Source: Colwellia psychrerythraea (GTDB lineage: Bacteria; Pseudomonadota; Gammaproteobacteria; Enterobacterales; Alteromonadaceae). From it: DNA of 64,000 nucleotides. The position numbers and the translations under genes were made by a program. Under the pieces are notes generated by a model. The model was given only the letters and a program-made list of their open reading frames with translations, made no database searches and was not told the DNA's origin. Positions 35,568 to 44,247 of the stretch are shown piece after piece (positions within the stretch are counted from its first letter, which is position 1; each line of letters starts with the position of its first letter). The stretch spans positions 240,585-304,584 of the forward strand of contig NZ_JQEC01000021.1 in the NCBI RefSeq assembly GCF_000764185.1, in the 5' to 3' direction.

Positions 35568-35755
35568 ATATAACAAGCCAATATAACAAGCCAATTAAAA
35601 CAGAAATAACGATAAGGTTAAGTTTCCCTAGTTAATACGATCCATTGCAGCCTTATATACATTCCTTTATCACGTTTTCCAACAGTGAATTGTTGGTTTT
35701 GCTTCTTAGTCGCTTATTTTAATCAACTTGTTTTCTCCTTAGTCAGGGGTTGGTA
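35568..35755 (+). repeat. attC18, expanded and disrupted
   Basis: The left box is duplicated as two tandem copies of ATATAACAAGCCA (from about 35569). About 75 nt of unrelated sequence separates the left outer arm from a normal inner arm (AACAGTGAATTGTTGG / TTTTAATCAACTT). The right box is GTTGGTA (35749-35755). This is the last recognisable attC before the non-cassette block. Confidence 0.65.
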
Positions 35756-36049
35756 TTCTATCCGTTTTTTGAATTTGAACCTCAAAGTCACTGCGGAACA
35801 TGATCAGTTCCGCATCAAAAAAAATTAATCTTTATCCAGTTGTTCCTTTTATTGCACTATTATAAATAGTGCAATAATCAGGTAGTTCATCTCATTTGGC
35901 GGTGCGACCTATCAATAAGTGAATCGAACAATTTAATTTGACTTGGTAAACTTATTGTTGAGAGTTTAACGACAAGTAGAATTGATTTTGCAATAAAAAA
36001 ATACCTGAGCTAACTAACCTCTTAGGATAGTAAAATAAAAGGAAGTGAT
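35756..36049. other. Intergenic region with two hairpins
   Basis: About 294 bp before the hydrolase gene. It holds TGCGGAAC / GTTCCGCA (35792-35799 and 35807-35814) and a perfect 10-bp repeat ATTGCACTAT / ATAGTGCAAT (35851-35860 and 35866-35875). Neither is followed by a T-run on the plus strand. They may be operators or remains of a mobile-element end. No gene seen. Confidence 0.45.
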
Positions 36050-37717
36050 ATGAATAACGTTATTAAAACGACTTTAAATGCGTCAGTTACAGGCGCTTTA
36101 GTCTTGTATCTTGCTGCTTGTTGTTTTACCAAGCCAATTGACCGATCATTTACCCAAGTGGTTAATCCTGTTTTAACACCCAAAAACCTCAAGTCCAAAG
36201 AGTTTCCTGATCATTTTCTTGGTTGCCGAATGGCAATTAATGATCGGAGTGTGGAGGACAAAACGCGTGTAGCCAAAATTATTAGTAATATCGAAAACTC
36301 AGAACAGGATGTGGTGCTTTATTTTCATGGGGGGTTAAGTGGTCAGGATTATATGATTAACGTTCTTGGAAAAAACTTAATGAAAAGCATGTTTGAACTT
36401 CCTAATGTAAAGAGACAGCTCTACCCTATTTTCTTAAGTTATGATGCCCATCCAAAGGACACATTGCCTGATATTATTGGTGAAAAAGGCTGGGATGAAT
36501 TTACTGATGAAACATCGAAATTGCTGAAAGATACCTTATATAAAGATTTAGAAATTGAGTTTAAATCGGCTTTTGGCTTCAAGGGACTTGAAGATGAAGA
36601 GATTGAAGCGCTAGAAAATGAATGGGCATACAAGTCTTTTAATATGGTTTACTCCGCTTCTGGTCAGCATGAGATAAAGTCATTAACTAGTCAGTACAAG
36701 CTGACTGAAAAACAAAGGGTGTACTTTGAAGATATTTTGACCGCAAAAAAGATACCTTCAGATATAAAGTTGCCATCTAAAAATGCAATGACGCCATCGA
36801 GTATTGATAGGCTAGCGGATAAATTAAATGAATTAACTTCAGAAAAATCGTTAGAGAAAAGGACATATAATAATAAAGCTATTGTGCAAAAATCGACATT
36901 ATCCAAATTACGAGTGTTAAGAATCCTAGCTCGCTTTGCGCTAAAAGTAGACCATGGTTTTGTTGCGACTATTCAAGAAGAAGTATTAGATGAATTAAAA
37001 ATTGGAAAGTTAGGTAAGGCTCACTGGGATAGAGTAAAAGATCACGCCAAGCAATGCTTCTCTGACGGTCGTTTGGGGCTCTACCTTATTGAAGAGTTAA
37101 TAAAACTTCAGGATAAGCGCAGTTTTAAAATCAATACACTTTCACATTCCGCCGGTTCAATACCAACAGCTGAGTTGATTAATTATTTAGGTGATAGAAC
37201 CGAGTCAACGCTTAATGCAGTGGTGATGCTAGTGCCAGCAGTTAATCAAGAAGTGTTTACCGATTTTGTTTTACCTAATACGCATGTTTATAAAAAATTA
37301 GAACTTTATTCATTGACTAAAAAAATGGAACGAAAAGATAAAGTTTGGAAGTCAGCCTTGTATTCTTCATCGCTTTTATACGCTGTTTCTTCACTGGCAG
37401 AGAGAAGTCCAGCTTTAGATAATATGTTATTGATTGAGCAACATATGCTACCAGATGCATTCCCTTATCGATTAAAACCTTATCAGTGTGTGGTTGGGGA
37501 AAAACCGAAAGATTTATGGTTGGCGATTAATCCTGATAAACCTGATTCAGAGTTTATTACCTACCCATTTAATGGGAAGCCGGAACCGCAGAAAGAAGCA
37601 GCCAGTCATGAAGGCACTAAGTATCCTTGGTTGTCAGATGATTTAGCAAGGCGGTATTTGATTACGTTTGGTGTTAAAAATACAGATGATTTGGTGTTTC
37701 CAGTACCCAACGAGTGA
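36050..37717 (+). CDS. Alpha/beta-hydrolase-like putative lipoprotein (555 aa)
   Basis: The N-terminus MNNVIKTTLNASVTGALVLYLAACC fits a lipoprotein or signal-anchor with Cys24/25 as possible lipidation site. An alpha/beta-hydrolase core is split: VVLYFHGGLSGQDY (oxyanion strand with HGG) near residue 90, and the nucleophile elbow LSHSAGSIPTAEL with Ser367 as the likely catalytic serine. A large helical insertion of about 200 residues lies between them. Similar architecture is seen in lipase-like and toxin-like proteins. AAGGA ribosome site upstream. There is no attC on its right, so it is not an ordinary cassette. Confidence 0.65.
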   Translation: MNNVIKTTLNASVTGALVLYLAACCFTKPIDRSFTQVVNPVLTPKNLKSKEFPDHFLGCRMAINDRSVEDKTRVAKIISNIENSEQDVVLYFHGGLSGQDYMINVLGKNLMKSMFELPNVKRQLYPIFLSYDAHPKDTLPDIIGEKGWDEFTDETSKLLKDTLYKDLEIEFKSAFGFKGLEDEEIEALENEWAYKSFNMVYSASGQHEIKSLTSQYKLTEKQRVYFEDILTAKKIPSDIKLPSKNAMTPSSIDRLADKLNELTSEKSLEKRTYNNKAIVQKSTLSKLRVLRILARFALKVDHGFVATIQEEVLDELKIGKLGKAHWDRVKDHAKQCFSDGRLGLYLIEELIKLQDKRSFKINTLSHSAGSIPTAELINYLGDRTESTLNAVVMLVPAVNQEVFTDFVLPNTHVYKKLELYSLTKKMERKDKVWKSALYSSSLLYAVSSLAERSPALDNMLLIEQHMLPDAFPYRLKPYQCVVGEKPKDLWLAINPDKPDSEFITYPFNGKPEPQKEAASHEGTKYPWLSDDLARRYLITFGVKNTDDLVFPVPNE

Positions 37718-37846
37718 AATATATAATAACTATGCTTGACTAATTTTGTTTGTTCTAAGTTCACTATCGTAGTTTCAAGTTGGTCAGATAATTAATCGGC
37801 TTGCTATTACTATAAATATTTAGCTGATACAGACATTGCCATAAAA

Positions 37847-37868
37847 AAGGGCTGCGATTGCAGCCCTT
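37847..37868. terminator. Bidirectional rho-independent terminator
   Basis: AAGGGCTGC (37847-37855) and GCAGCCCTT (37860-37868) around GATT. The plus strand continues ACCTTTTTACC; on the minus strand the stem runs into TTTTTTAT. It separates the convergent hydrolase and metalloprotease genes. Confidence 0.88.
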
Positions 37869-37893
37869 ACCTTTTTACCTGTTTATTATCAGA

Positions 37894-40800
37894 CTAATGT
37901 TCAGGTGACATAGGCATTTCTGGAACACCAATTGGGCGGCTATCCTTGGTGGCCGATTGTATTGATGGAGCAAACGCCCCTGTTGGCGAAGCAATTGCAC
38001 CAGGTACAATATCAGCTGGTTCGTTAGCATAAGCGACTCTTGGATTAGGTTGTGCTAAGAAAACACCTTCAGTAGAGTAATTTAATGAACGGAAGTAGTT
38101 ATAAATGTTACTCCAATCATTATAATCGCGCATATTGCTGTGGCTATTATCATAGTTCAAATCAAACGGACCAGTAGTGTTTTCAATATTTCCATTACAG
38201 TTGAAATCTTGACCACCTAATACACTTGCTTCGTTATAACTACTCTCAGAAAGGTTAGCATGTGAACCATATGAATAATCTAAGTTAAAAGTTCTCCAGT
38301 CTTCACTTAAACCACCTGGAATGTTGCGTCGTCCAGATCCTGCACCATACTTATTATTAAGTAATTCTGCACAATTAGCATTTTGGTTCCAGCGAACACT
38401 CGCATGATGACGATCAGAAATCATTTCACCTTCATTGCCGTTTTTATTATGCGGCGTACCACTTAAAGCATATGAATAATTCATAACACTGGTATAGTTT
38501 GGTTTGTAATTAGGCTCATAACTTGGATATTTATCAGGCCAACCGCCATGGCTTAAACCTAAAATATGTCCAAATTCATGCATAATTAATGAGGCTTGTG
38601 AGTTAATCAGACGATTTGTCTCTGCTTCACTAGCAACACTAAAGTTCCAGTTATTTCTCCCGAGTGACACATAGAAGTATTGGTCAAAATAATCAGGCGC
38701 TTGACCCGATGAACCTTGCCCACTGGCTGCTTGAGAACTAGCAAACAATGAATAATAGAACAAACGGGCACGTTCAGGTTTATTATCAAAATACACTGGC
38801 ATGTAACTAAATACACCTGGGTATAAATCGTTATTTTTCATGCCTGGGACATCATGATAACCATCATATTCATTTTGCCAATCAGATAGACCAATCCAAG
38901 GAGAATATTGAACGGCTTGACCACCACCTAAGTTGAAGTTTTCAGGGCCTTGACCATATAAGTTACCCACATCGAAATGTAGATTGTAACCATGCTCGGC
39001 AAATATTTGCTTCACTTTTTCAAACGCTTCTCTACGTGGCTCTGTACCTAAGTCGTTTGAACTTTCTTTGCTCATGTAATCCACTTCAAGGAAAATGTCA
39101 GTGGTGTTTTTGCGAGCACCCCAATCATAAACAGGCATACCAAAGAAAGTTTTACCCGGCTCTTCAGCACAATCTGGAATACCGTCTTGATCATTATCGA
39201 TATTCACATTAGCACATGATGGTTGTACCGGATGCATCACCACTGGCACACTAATAGGCCAGCTTAATGTTTTACGGCTAACACGACCATTGCTTGTTAC
39301 TTCAAATTGAATCTCTTCAACATTATCAGCACGCGCATTTAAATGATTGTAATTATATTTGAAACCTAAGTAATAAGGTGCATCATCTCTAGAGCGTTCA
39401 GCTGTACCATATTTACCAGCACAAGTAATCTTCATGCTGTAATTGTTGTCAAGGTTACGTACAGAAACATAAGTTTCTAATGAACCTTCAGTAATCTCAT
39501 CACTTGCTCTTAGTTTGCTTATAGTAACTCCGCCATCAACATCAGGTAAGTCACAGCTTGGTGTAGTAATTACATCTTCAATAATAATTTGCTGTGGTGT
39601 TGTTTCAGCACTGTAAGTATTGTCACAAACAGCAGCAACCTTAACCTGATAAGTACCGGCAGTTAAATTACTAAAGGTTTTAGATAACTGAGTTTGAGGA
39701 CCAAAGTTTTGCCATTGACCAGCTGTCGCTAACTGAACTTGGTATTTTTTAGCACCGGTAACAGCACCCCAGCTTGCATTAAACCCACTATTTGTTAAAT
39801 CAGCTAAACGTAAATTAGATGGCGTAGCCAAAGAAGTTGGGCAATTTTCAACTAAGTCGACCATTAGTGCAATACTAGTACTAGTGCTACCACAACTGGC
39901 AACGGAAACTATACGAACTTCATGGCGTGATGCTTGATTTAAACCACCGAAAGTATATGTGTTAGCTGTTGTTGTAGTAACGGTAGTCCAAGTGCCATTA
40001 ACTAATCGCTCAACAATATAACGCTCCGCTTCATTAACTCTATTCCAGGTTAAAGTGAAGCCACTTGCAGTGATATTTGACGAGGTAAGACCCGTAGCTT
40101 GAGGGATCTCTACCGGACAAGGATCTACTTGACTTAAATTTACCTCAAGCCAGTTACTTTCACTGCTGGCACTGCCATCACAATTTAAGGCAATAACATG
40201 GACATATTGAGTCGATTTAGCTGCTAAATTGGTAAGGTTAAATGATTGCTCGCGTGTTGTACCAACTTCCGCCCAGTAACCTTGCCATACTTCAATGCGG
40301 TATTGATCCGCATCAACAACGCCGGTCCAATTAATTGTAAAGGAATCTGCAGTAATCCCTGTGGCAACTAGATTAGTCGCACGATCTAGATAGCTTGGAC
40401 AGTTTTGCCCCTTAATTTCTACCGTAAGAGGAGCACTAAACTCACTACTTCCACAGCTATTACTGGCATTCACTCTTACATGTTGACTACCAAGGTTTAA
40501 ATTTGTGAAGTCATAAGAACTGGTTACAGTTACAGCGCGATCTTGCCAACTTGAGCCAGTATATAACTGTACCTGATAATTATCTGCATTAGTTATATCA
40601 GCCCAGCTTGCGGTAAAACCACTTGCTGTGATATTTGATCCTGTTAATTGTTGAGGTATTTCAGGCAATACACATTGCCCAATACCCGTTACATCAACAG
40701 CAAACCAGTCACTCGGTGTGCTTTGCTCATCACAACTATTGTGAGCAGTTACCGCAAAATAATAATAATCAGCGGGTAAATTAGAAAAAGTAGCTTGAGG

Positions 40801-41058
40801 TGCGGTTGAACTTACTCTTTTGTATGCGCCATTAATATAGCTTAGTAAGTTGTAGTTACTAACTCCCGCGACAGGGTCCCATTTTAGCGTTACTGCTGTA
40901 CCGGTATTTTCAACTACAGATAAGTTTACTGGCTGAGTTAAGACTGAACATTCAGCGGCATAAGTCTGACTGATCCCCCCTGAACATAACAACGTAGTAG
41001 CCAATAAAGCTACTCTTGAACAAGCCTTATTAATTGGCTTTTGAACATGTTTACGCAT
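37894..41058 (-). CDS. Secreted fibronectin-III metzincin-type zinc metalloprotease
   Basis: The 1054-residue protein has a signal peptide ending about residue 34 (QTYAAE). Five or six fibronectin type III-like repeats follow, each with a pattern like SGFTASWADITNADNYQVQLYTGSSW (about residues 35-500). Then comes a linker with NIDNDQDGIPDCAE, a calcium-binding-type motif, and a zinc protease domain. The active site is HEFGHILGLSHGG with His827, Glu828, His831 and His837, and the Met-turn is TSVMNYSYAL, which makes it a metzincin. It is probably exported to degrade extracellular protein. The gene is large, sits in the middle of the integron and has no attC. Confidence 0.85.
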   Translation of the reverse strand: MRKHVQKPINKACSRVALLATTLLCSGGISQTYAAECSVLTQPVNLSVVENTGTAVTLKWDPVAGVSNYNLLSYINGAYKRVSSTAPQATFSNLPADYYYFAVTAHNSCDEQSTPSDWFAVDVTGIGQCVLPEIPQQLTGSNITASGFTASWADITNADNYQVQLYTGSSWQDRAVTVTSSYDFTNLNLGSQHVRVNASNSCGSSEFSAPLTVEIKGQNCPSYLDRATNLVATGITADSFTINWTGVVDADQYRIEVWQGYWAEVGTTREQSFNLTNLAAKSTQYVHVIALNCDGSASSESNWLEVNLSQVDPCPVEIPQATGLTSSNITASGFTLTWNRVNEAERYIVERLVNGTWTTVTTTTANTYTFGGLNQASRHEVRIVSVASCGSTSTSIALMVDLVENCPTSLATPSNLRLADLTNSGFNASWGAVTGAKKYQVQLATAGQWQNFGPQTQLSKTFSNLTAGTYQVKVAAVCDNTYSAETTPQQIIIEDVITTPSCDLPDVDGGVTISKLRASDEITEGSLETYVSVRNLDNNYSMKITCAGKYGTAERSRDDAPYYLGFKYNYNHLNARADNVEEIQFEVTSNGRVSRKTLSWPISVPVVMHPVQPSCANVNIDNDQDGIPDCAEEPGKTFFGMPVYDWGARKNTTDIFLEVDYMSKESSNDLGTEPRREAFEKVKQIFAEHGYNLHFDVGNLYGQGPENFNLGGGQAVQYSPWIGLSDWQNEYDGYHDVPGMKNNDLYPGVFSYMPVYFDNKPERARLFYYSLFASSQAASGQGSSGQAPDYFDQYFYVSLGRNNWNFSVASEAETNRLINSQASLIMHEFGHILGLSHGGWPDKYPSYEPNYKPNYTSVMNYSYALSGTPHNKNGNEGEMISDRHHASVRWNQNANCAELLNNKYGAGSGRRNIPGGLSEDWRTFNLDYSYGSHANLSESSYNEASVLGGQDFNCNGNIENTTGPFDLNYDNSHSNMRDYNDWSNIYNYFRSLNYSTEGVFLAQPNPRVAYANEPADIVPGAIASPTGAFAPSIQSATKDSRPIGVPEMPMSPEH

Positions 41059-41514
41059 AATGCATAATCCTTTATGTTAATCGAACAATTTTGTAATAAT
41101 AATTTAATGGTAATGTAATAAATTTGCAATAATATACAAGTACGCAACATACCATTATCATCAAATTAACATCTGTAATGGAATAATGTCTAGGTTACCG
41201 CGGACAGACCAGTTGAATTATCAATCAAAAAACCAATAAATAAACGTCAAAAAACGAATTAAAAACAAACAGAAAAAATAAAATATAAACCGTAATTACA
41301 ATTAGTTAACTAAAATCAATACACTATAAACAATGCCATAAATAGGGTTTAAAACTGATCAACCTTTAGAGTAAATAAAATACACAATAGATTATATATT
41401 GTATATTTTATATACTGCAGTATTTCCACACGGTTGATAATGCGTTATTTTTGTACAACGTTACTCGTGGTAACTTAGAAAATTTTTTAACGGTTGGAGA
41501 AGATCTATGCTCGT
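41059..41514. promoter_or_regulatory. AT-rich upstream region of the metalloprotease gene
   Basis: Very AT-rich DNA with no ORF. It should contain the leftward promoter for the metalloprotease. A GCGTTATT at about 41443 looks like an attC right box, but no matching left arm was found. The stretch ends at the dispersed repeat. Confidence 0.35.
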
Positions 41515-41641
41515 TCAATTTAATCGATTATCGAGGGAAAACGTTTATGGATAACAGGTTATTTATCGACATTTAACGCTAATAATCGAAGGAAGGTGAA
41601 TATTGAGCAAGTGCTACTTATGCAGAGTTCAATTACTTATT
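41515..41641 (+). repeat. Dispersed repeat, copy 1 (about 125 bp)
   Basis: The block from TTCAATTTAATCGATTATCG to GAGTTCAATTACTTATT aligns along its length with 54333-54460, with scattered substitutions. Shared landmarks are AAAACRTTTAT, GGTTATTTAT, TTTAACGCT and GAGCAAGTGCTRCTTAT. It does not look coding and does not resemble attC. Confidence 0.85.
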
Positions 41642-41702
41642 AACTTTCTAGGTATAACTTTTAAATAGCCATTCAATAGAAGTAAAAAAATGTGGGGGAA
41701 AT

Positions 41703-42038
41703 GTGAGAAAACTAGTAAGGGTAATAGGAATTTTAATATTTTTAGCCAGTATAAATGTACCCGTTTATGCTGAGAAAAATGCCTTAGATGAGCTTCACCC
41801 CAATATTCTCTCCAAAAAGAACTCAAGCTGTAAATATATTGAAATTTGTGGTGAGCTGGTAAAAATGGATTGTAACTCAGCTTTAGATGGCCTTATATAT
41901 TACTTCAATAATACTTATGGCAAAATATTAATGATATGCGGGGGAACTTGCATGAGACCTACCCCTGATGAACCTTTGAGCTGTAGGGAGTGTCCATTAC
42001 AAGTTTGGCAGCAATGCAAAAGAGATAAGCAGAATTAA
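41703..42038 (+). CDS. Small exported cysteine-rich protein
   Basis: The frame starts at GTG 41703 with GGGGG 5 nt upstream (111 aa). A signal peptide (MRKLVRVIGILIFLASINVPVYA) is followed by a compact domain with eight cysteines: SCKYIEICGELVKMDC, MICGGTCM and SCRECPLQVWQQC. This would form disulphides in the periplasm. Family unknown. It lies just right of the dispersed repeat and left of a decayed cassette, so it may itself be a cassette gene whose attC has been lost. Confidence 0.55.
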   Translation: MRKLVRVIGILIFLASINVPVYAEKNALDELHPNILSKKNSSCKYIEICGELVKMDCNSALDGLIYYFNNTYGKILMICGGTCMRPTPDEPLSCRECPLQVWQQCKRDKQN

Positions 42039-42111
42039 TGAAAAACAAAATTACAACAGTTAAACTGCTGTAACTTTTGCAACCTTTGGCTATTTCTTCT
42101 AACTGAGATTT

Positions 42112-42378
42112 GGATGAAGAATCTGAAACAGTTCGTTTTTATTTGCAGCATCATCTTGATGAATTTGAACCTAAAGAAATCACTGAAGTTTTTGGAACTA
42201 CAGATATTAACAATATCTACATTCTTAAATGCACTTTCAATCGAACGTGTTGGATTGTATGCTGAAGATAATGAGTCACATGTTATTTAGGTATTCAATT
42301 TTCTCAAGGCATACTAATTATCTAATGGCTGTTAACTTTAATAATGAAGGTGAGTTAACTGAAATTGCTATTAATTAA
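42112..42378 (+). pseudogene. Decayed cassette gene
   Basis: A coding-like fragment begins with DEESETVRFYLQHHLDEFEPKEITEVFGT, then runs to NIYILKCTFNRTCWIVC before a TGA. The reading shifts frame several times and ends with TNYLMAVNFNNEGELTEIAIN and TAA at 42376-42378, directly before an attC. No start and at least two frame breaks, so it is not functional. Family unknown. Confidence 0.6.
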
Positions 42379-42452
42379 TAAAAATACAGTTGACAGTTAT
42401 CTCCCTTAGCGTTTTAGGCAATTAATTTTTATCCATTATTAGGTCGTTATGT
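42371..42452 (+). repeat. attC19 (left end eroded)
   Basis: Inner arm ACAGTTGACAG, then TTTTAGGCAATTAATTTTT, outer arm ATCCATTATTAGG and right box GTTATGT (42446-42452). The left R'' box is lost. Confidence 0.7.
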
Positions 42453-42477
42453 TTTTATGTCAGATTGGGGTTTAGCA

Positions 42478-43008
42478 ATGGAAGCTTTAAAAAAGATTAT
42501 TTTACCGCTATTGTTTTTTATTACAGGATGTTCAGAGGTTGTTCCCATAACACTATCAGATTCTCAACAAGTGTATATTGGTACATGGCATTACGCTCAT
42601 AAAGTTGAAACAAGTACTCGTTTTGATATCAAAGATGTACTTCTTAGTATTCAGTCGGATAGTACCGCAATATATAAAACTTGTAGTGTTGTTGTAGAAA
42701 AAGAATCGAGTGCAAGAAGTAGTTCAACAAACTCTGTTTATTTAGATAGCGCCATTGTTACTGAGCTCAATGATACTGAAATATCTCTAGCTCAAGAAAC
42801 TAAAATTATTAATTTAAATTTTGATTTAGCCATAACTAAAAAGCCATTTATAGAAAATAACCATTGGTACATTGAAGTAGATAATGTTCTTTTATCTAAA
42901 GAAGGTGATTTTATTGTGACTCAATTAACACAGCCAGTCTGCCCAGATGCAGAAGATGTTGAGCTAGATGTTGAGCTAGATGTTGAGCTAGATGTTGAAA
43001 AAGTATAA
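42478..43008 (+). CDS. Cassette 20: lipoprotein with DVEL repeats
   Basis: I prefer ATG 42478 (176 aa), because it gives the lipoprotein signal MEALKKIILPLLFFITGC; the ATG at 42457 adds seven polar residues. The mature domain (YIGTWHYAHKVETSTRFDIKDVLLSI...) looks beta-rich. The C-terminus has three copies of a 12-bp unit (42955-42990) giving the acidic repeat DVEL, an in-frame expansion that could bind cations. Family unknown. It follows attC19 and is closed by attC20. Confidence 0.6.
   Translation: MEALKKIILPLLFFITGCSEVVPITLSDSQQVYIGTWHYAHKVETSTRFDIKDVLLSIQSDSTAIYKTCSVVVEKESSARSSSTNSVYLDSAIVTELNDTEISLAQETKIINLNFDLAITKKPFIENNHWYIEVDNVLLSKEGDFIVTQLTQPVCPDAEDVELDVELDVELDVEKV
42955..42998 (+). 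repeat. In-frame 12-bp tandem repeat
   Basis: GATGTTGAGCTA occurs three times (42955-42990), plus a partial fourth unit (42991-42998), inside the lipoprotein gene, encoding Asp-Val-Glu-Leu units. Copy-number change would lengthen the tail without a frameshift. Confidence 0.9.
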
Positions 43009-43117
43009 CAAGTGGAAACACCCATGCAAGTCATTCAAAAGGACAGAAAACAGTTGGCTTTTGTTCCTTTTTCGCTTATTTTAACCAACTGTTTTTAGCC
43101 TCTTATTGGGGTTTACT
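43003..43117 (+). repeat. attC20
   Basis: R'' GTATAAC (43003-43009); inner arms ACAGTTGGCTT / TTTAACCAACTG. The right box is GTTTACT (43111-43117), degenerate. An extra stretch of about 15-20 nt sits in the left arm. Confidence 0.75.
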
Positions 43118-43127
43118 AAGGAAAGTT

Positions 43128-43556
43128 ATGTCCAACCTCGTCATTCAACCCGTAATTGCGTTAATGACTTTGACGTTTTTTGTATGGTGCTACATGTACT
43201 TTCTTCGTTTGAGGTATGTTGTTACCAATAAAATATCAGCTCAAAAATTAGAAACTCCAGAGCAGTGTAATTCTGTTTTACCTAGTGATATTAACAAACC
43301 TTCGAATAATCTAAAAAACTTATTTGAAATGCCAGTCATCTTTTATTCGATTTGTATTTTATCTGTTTCCATTAACTTAATAGATACAACCCTTGCATAT
43401 TTCGCTTGGGGTTATGTTGTTAGTAGAATAATACACAGTTTTTATCATTGTTTTTCAAAAAGTGTTATGGCTAGGTTTTATGCATATTTCATTTCTAGTA
43501 TTATTTTGTGGGTAATGTTGGCCAAGTTTGCATATATGGTCGTAACCGTAATCTGA
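43128..43556 (+). CDS. Cassette 21: MAPEG-family membrane protein
   Basis: The 142-residue protein has four TM helices. Its central segment LKNLFEMPVIFYSICILSVS carries the MAPEG signature (N-x-F-E-x-P), and VVSRIIHSFYHCFSKSV carries the conserved Arg-x-x-His pair. MAPEG proteins are membrane glutathione transferases/peroxidases or their relatives; bacterial members are poorly characterised. The gene is set between attC20 and attC21. Confidence 0.82.
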   Translation: MSNLVIQPVIALMTLTFFVWCYMYFLRLRYVVTNKISAQKLETPEQCNSVLPSDINKPSNNLKNLFEMPVIFYSICILSVSINLIDTTLAYFAWGYVVSRIIHSFYHCFSKSVMARFYAYFISSIILWVMLAKFAYMVVTVI

Positions 43557-43656
43557 AATGAGACTTGTTAAAGCGTGATTTTTTGCAGTTGTCTCGGTTC
43601 CGCTGAGCTACACAACTTAGTAAAGTAATACATAGCCCTTATTTCGGGCGTTATAT
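43545..43656 (+). repeat. attC21 (left end degenerate)
   Basis: Right part GCCCTTATTTCGGGCGTTATAT with R' GTTATAT (43650-43656); inner arm TTGCAGTTGTCTCGG / ACAACTTAGTAAAG is diverged. The left box cannot be placed exactly. Confidence 0.7.
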
Positions 43657-43674
43657 CACACCTGGAGTGATGCA

Positions 43675-44247
43675 TTGAATATTAATCTGTTAACTATTTC
43701 ATTTTTGTTTTTAAGTTCATCTGTTGTGGCCGGAAAATGTAAAATTGAGTATTTAAATGAGCTTGAATACACCGACATAGAGTGTCAATTTTATATGGGA
43801 ACAACTGCATATAGAAATAAGGTTTACAGTGTTGCTGCTGCTCATTGGAATTATGTTATTGAAGCACCTCTAAAATTTGAAGGTGAAGATCAATTTCAAG
43901 CAATGGCACTCAGTACCGTTACTTTTTTAACATATCAAGGTCTAGGGATAAAACAAGATAGGAACCTCGCAGTTCAACACTGGAAAGATGCAGTATCAAA
44001 GGGTGACTTTGAAGCTAGAAGACATTTAGCATCGGCCTATTCCGATAAAAATTACCAAAAAAATGATTTAATTAAAGCCTTAGGTTGGTATGAGTCTATT
44101 TTTCTTATCCAACCTGATTTTGAGGCCTTAGATGAAACTGATCAGAGTGTATTTCAAGATGCCGTGGATGGAGCTAAAAGTATCAAAATTGAACTTTCAG
44201 CTAAAGATATTCGCAAAGCAATGGAGTTTGCTCAATCTACATTGTAG
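43675..44247 (+). CDS. Cassette 22: exported Sel1-like repeat protein
   Basis: The frame starts at TTG 43675 with GGAG about 8 nt upstream (190 aa). A signal peptide (MNINLLTISFLFLSSSVVAG) precedes Sel1/TPR-like helices: AYRNKVYSVAAAHWNYVIEAP, GLGIKQDRNLAVQHWKDAVSKGDFEARRHLASAYSD and DLIKALGWYESIF. Such repeat proteins act as periplasmic scaffolds or adaptors. It is the last intact cassette gene before the right edge of the array. Confidence 0.7.
   Translation: MNINLLTISFLFLSSSVVAGKCKIEYLNELEYTDIECQFYMGTTAYRNKVYSVAAAHWNYVIEAPLKFEGEDQFQAMALSTVTFLTYQGLGIKQDRNLAVQHWKDAVSKGDFEARRHLASAYSDKNYQKNDLIKALGWYESIFLIQPDFEALDETDQSVFQDAVDGAKSIKIELSAKDIRKAMEFAQSTL

Noticed and set aside
35792..35814. Hairpin TGCGGAAC / GTTCCGCA considered as a terminator
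   Set aside because: It is followed by an A-run on the plus strand and has no T-run after the stem on either strand.
41443..41450. GCGTTATT considered as the right box of another attC
   Set aside because: No left arm, inner arms or matching R'' could be found upstream.
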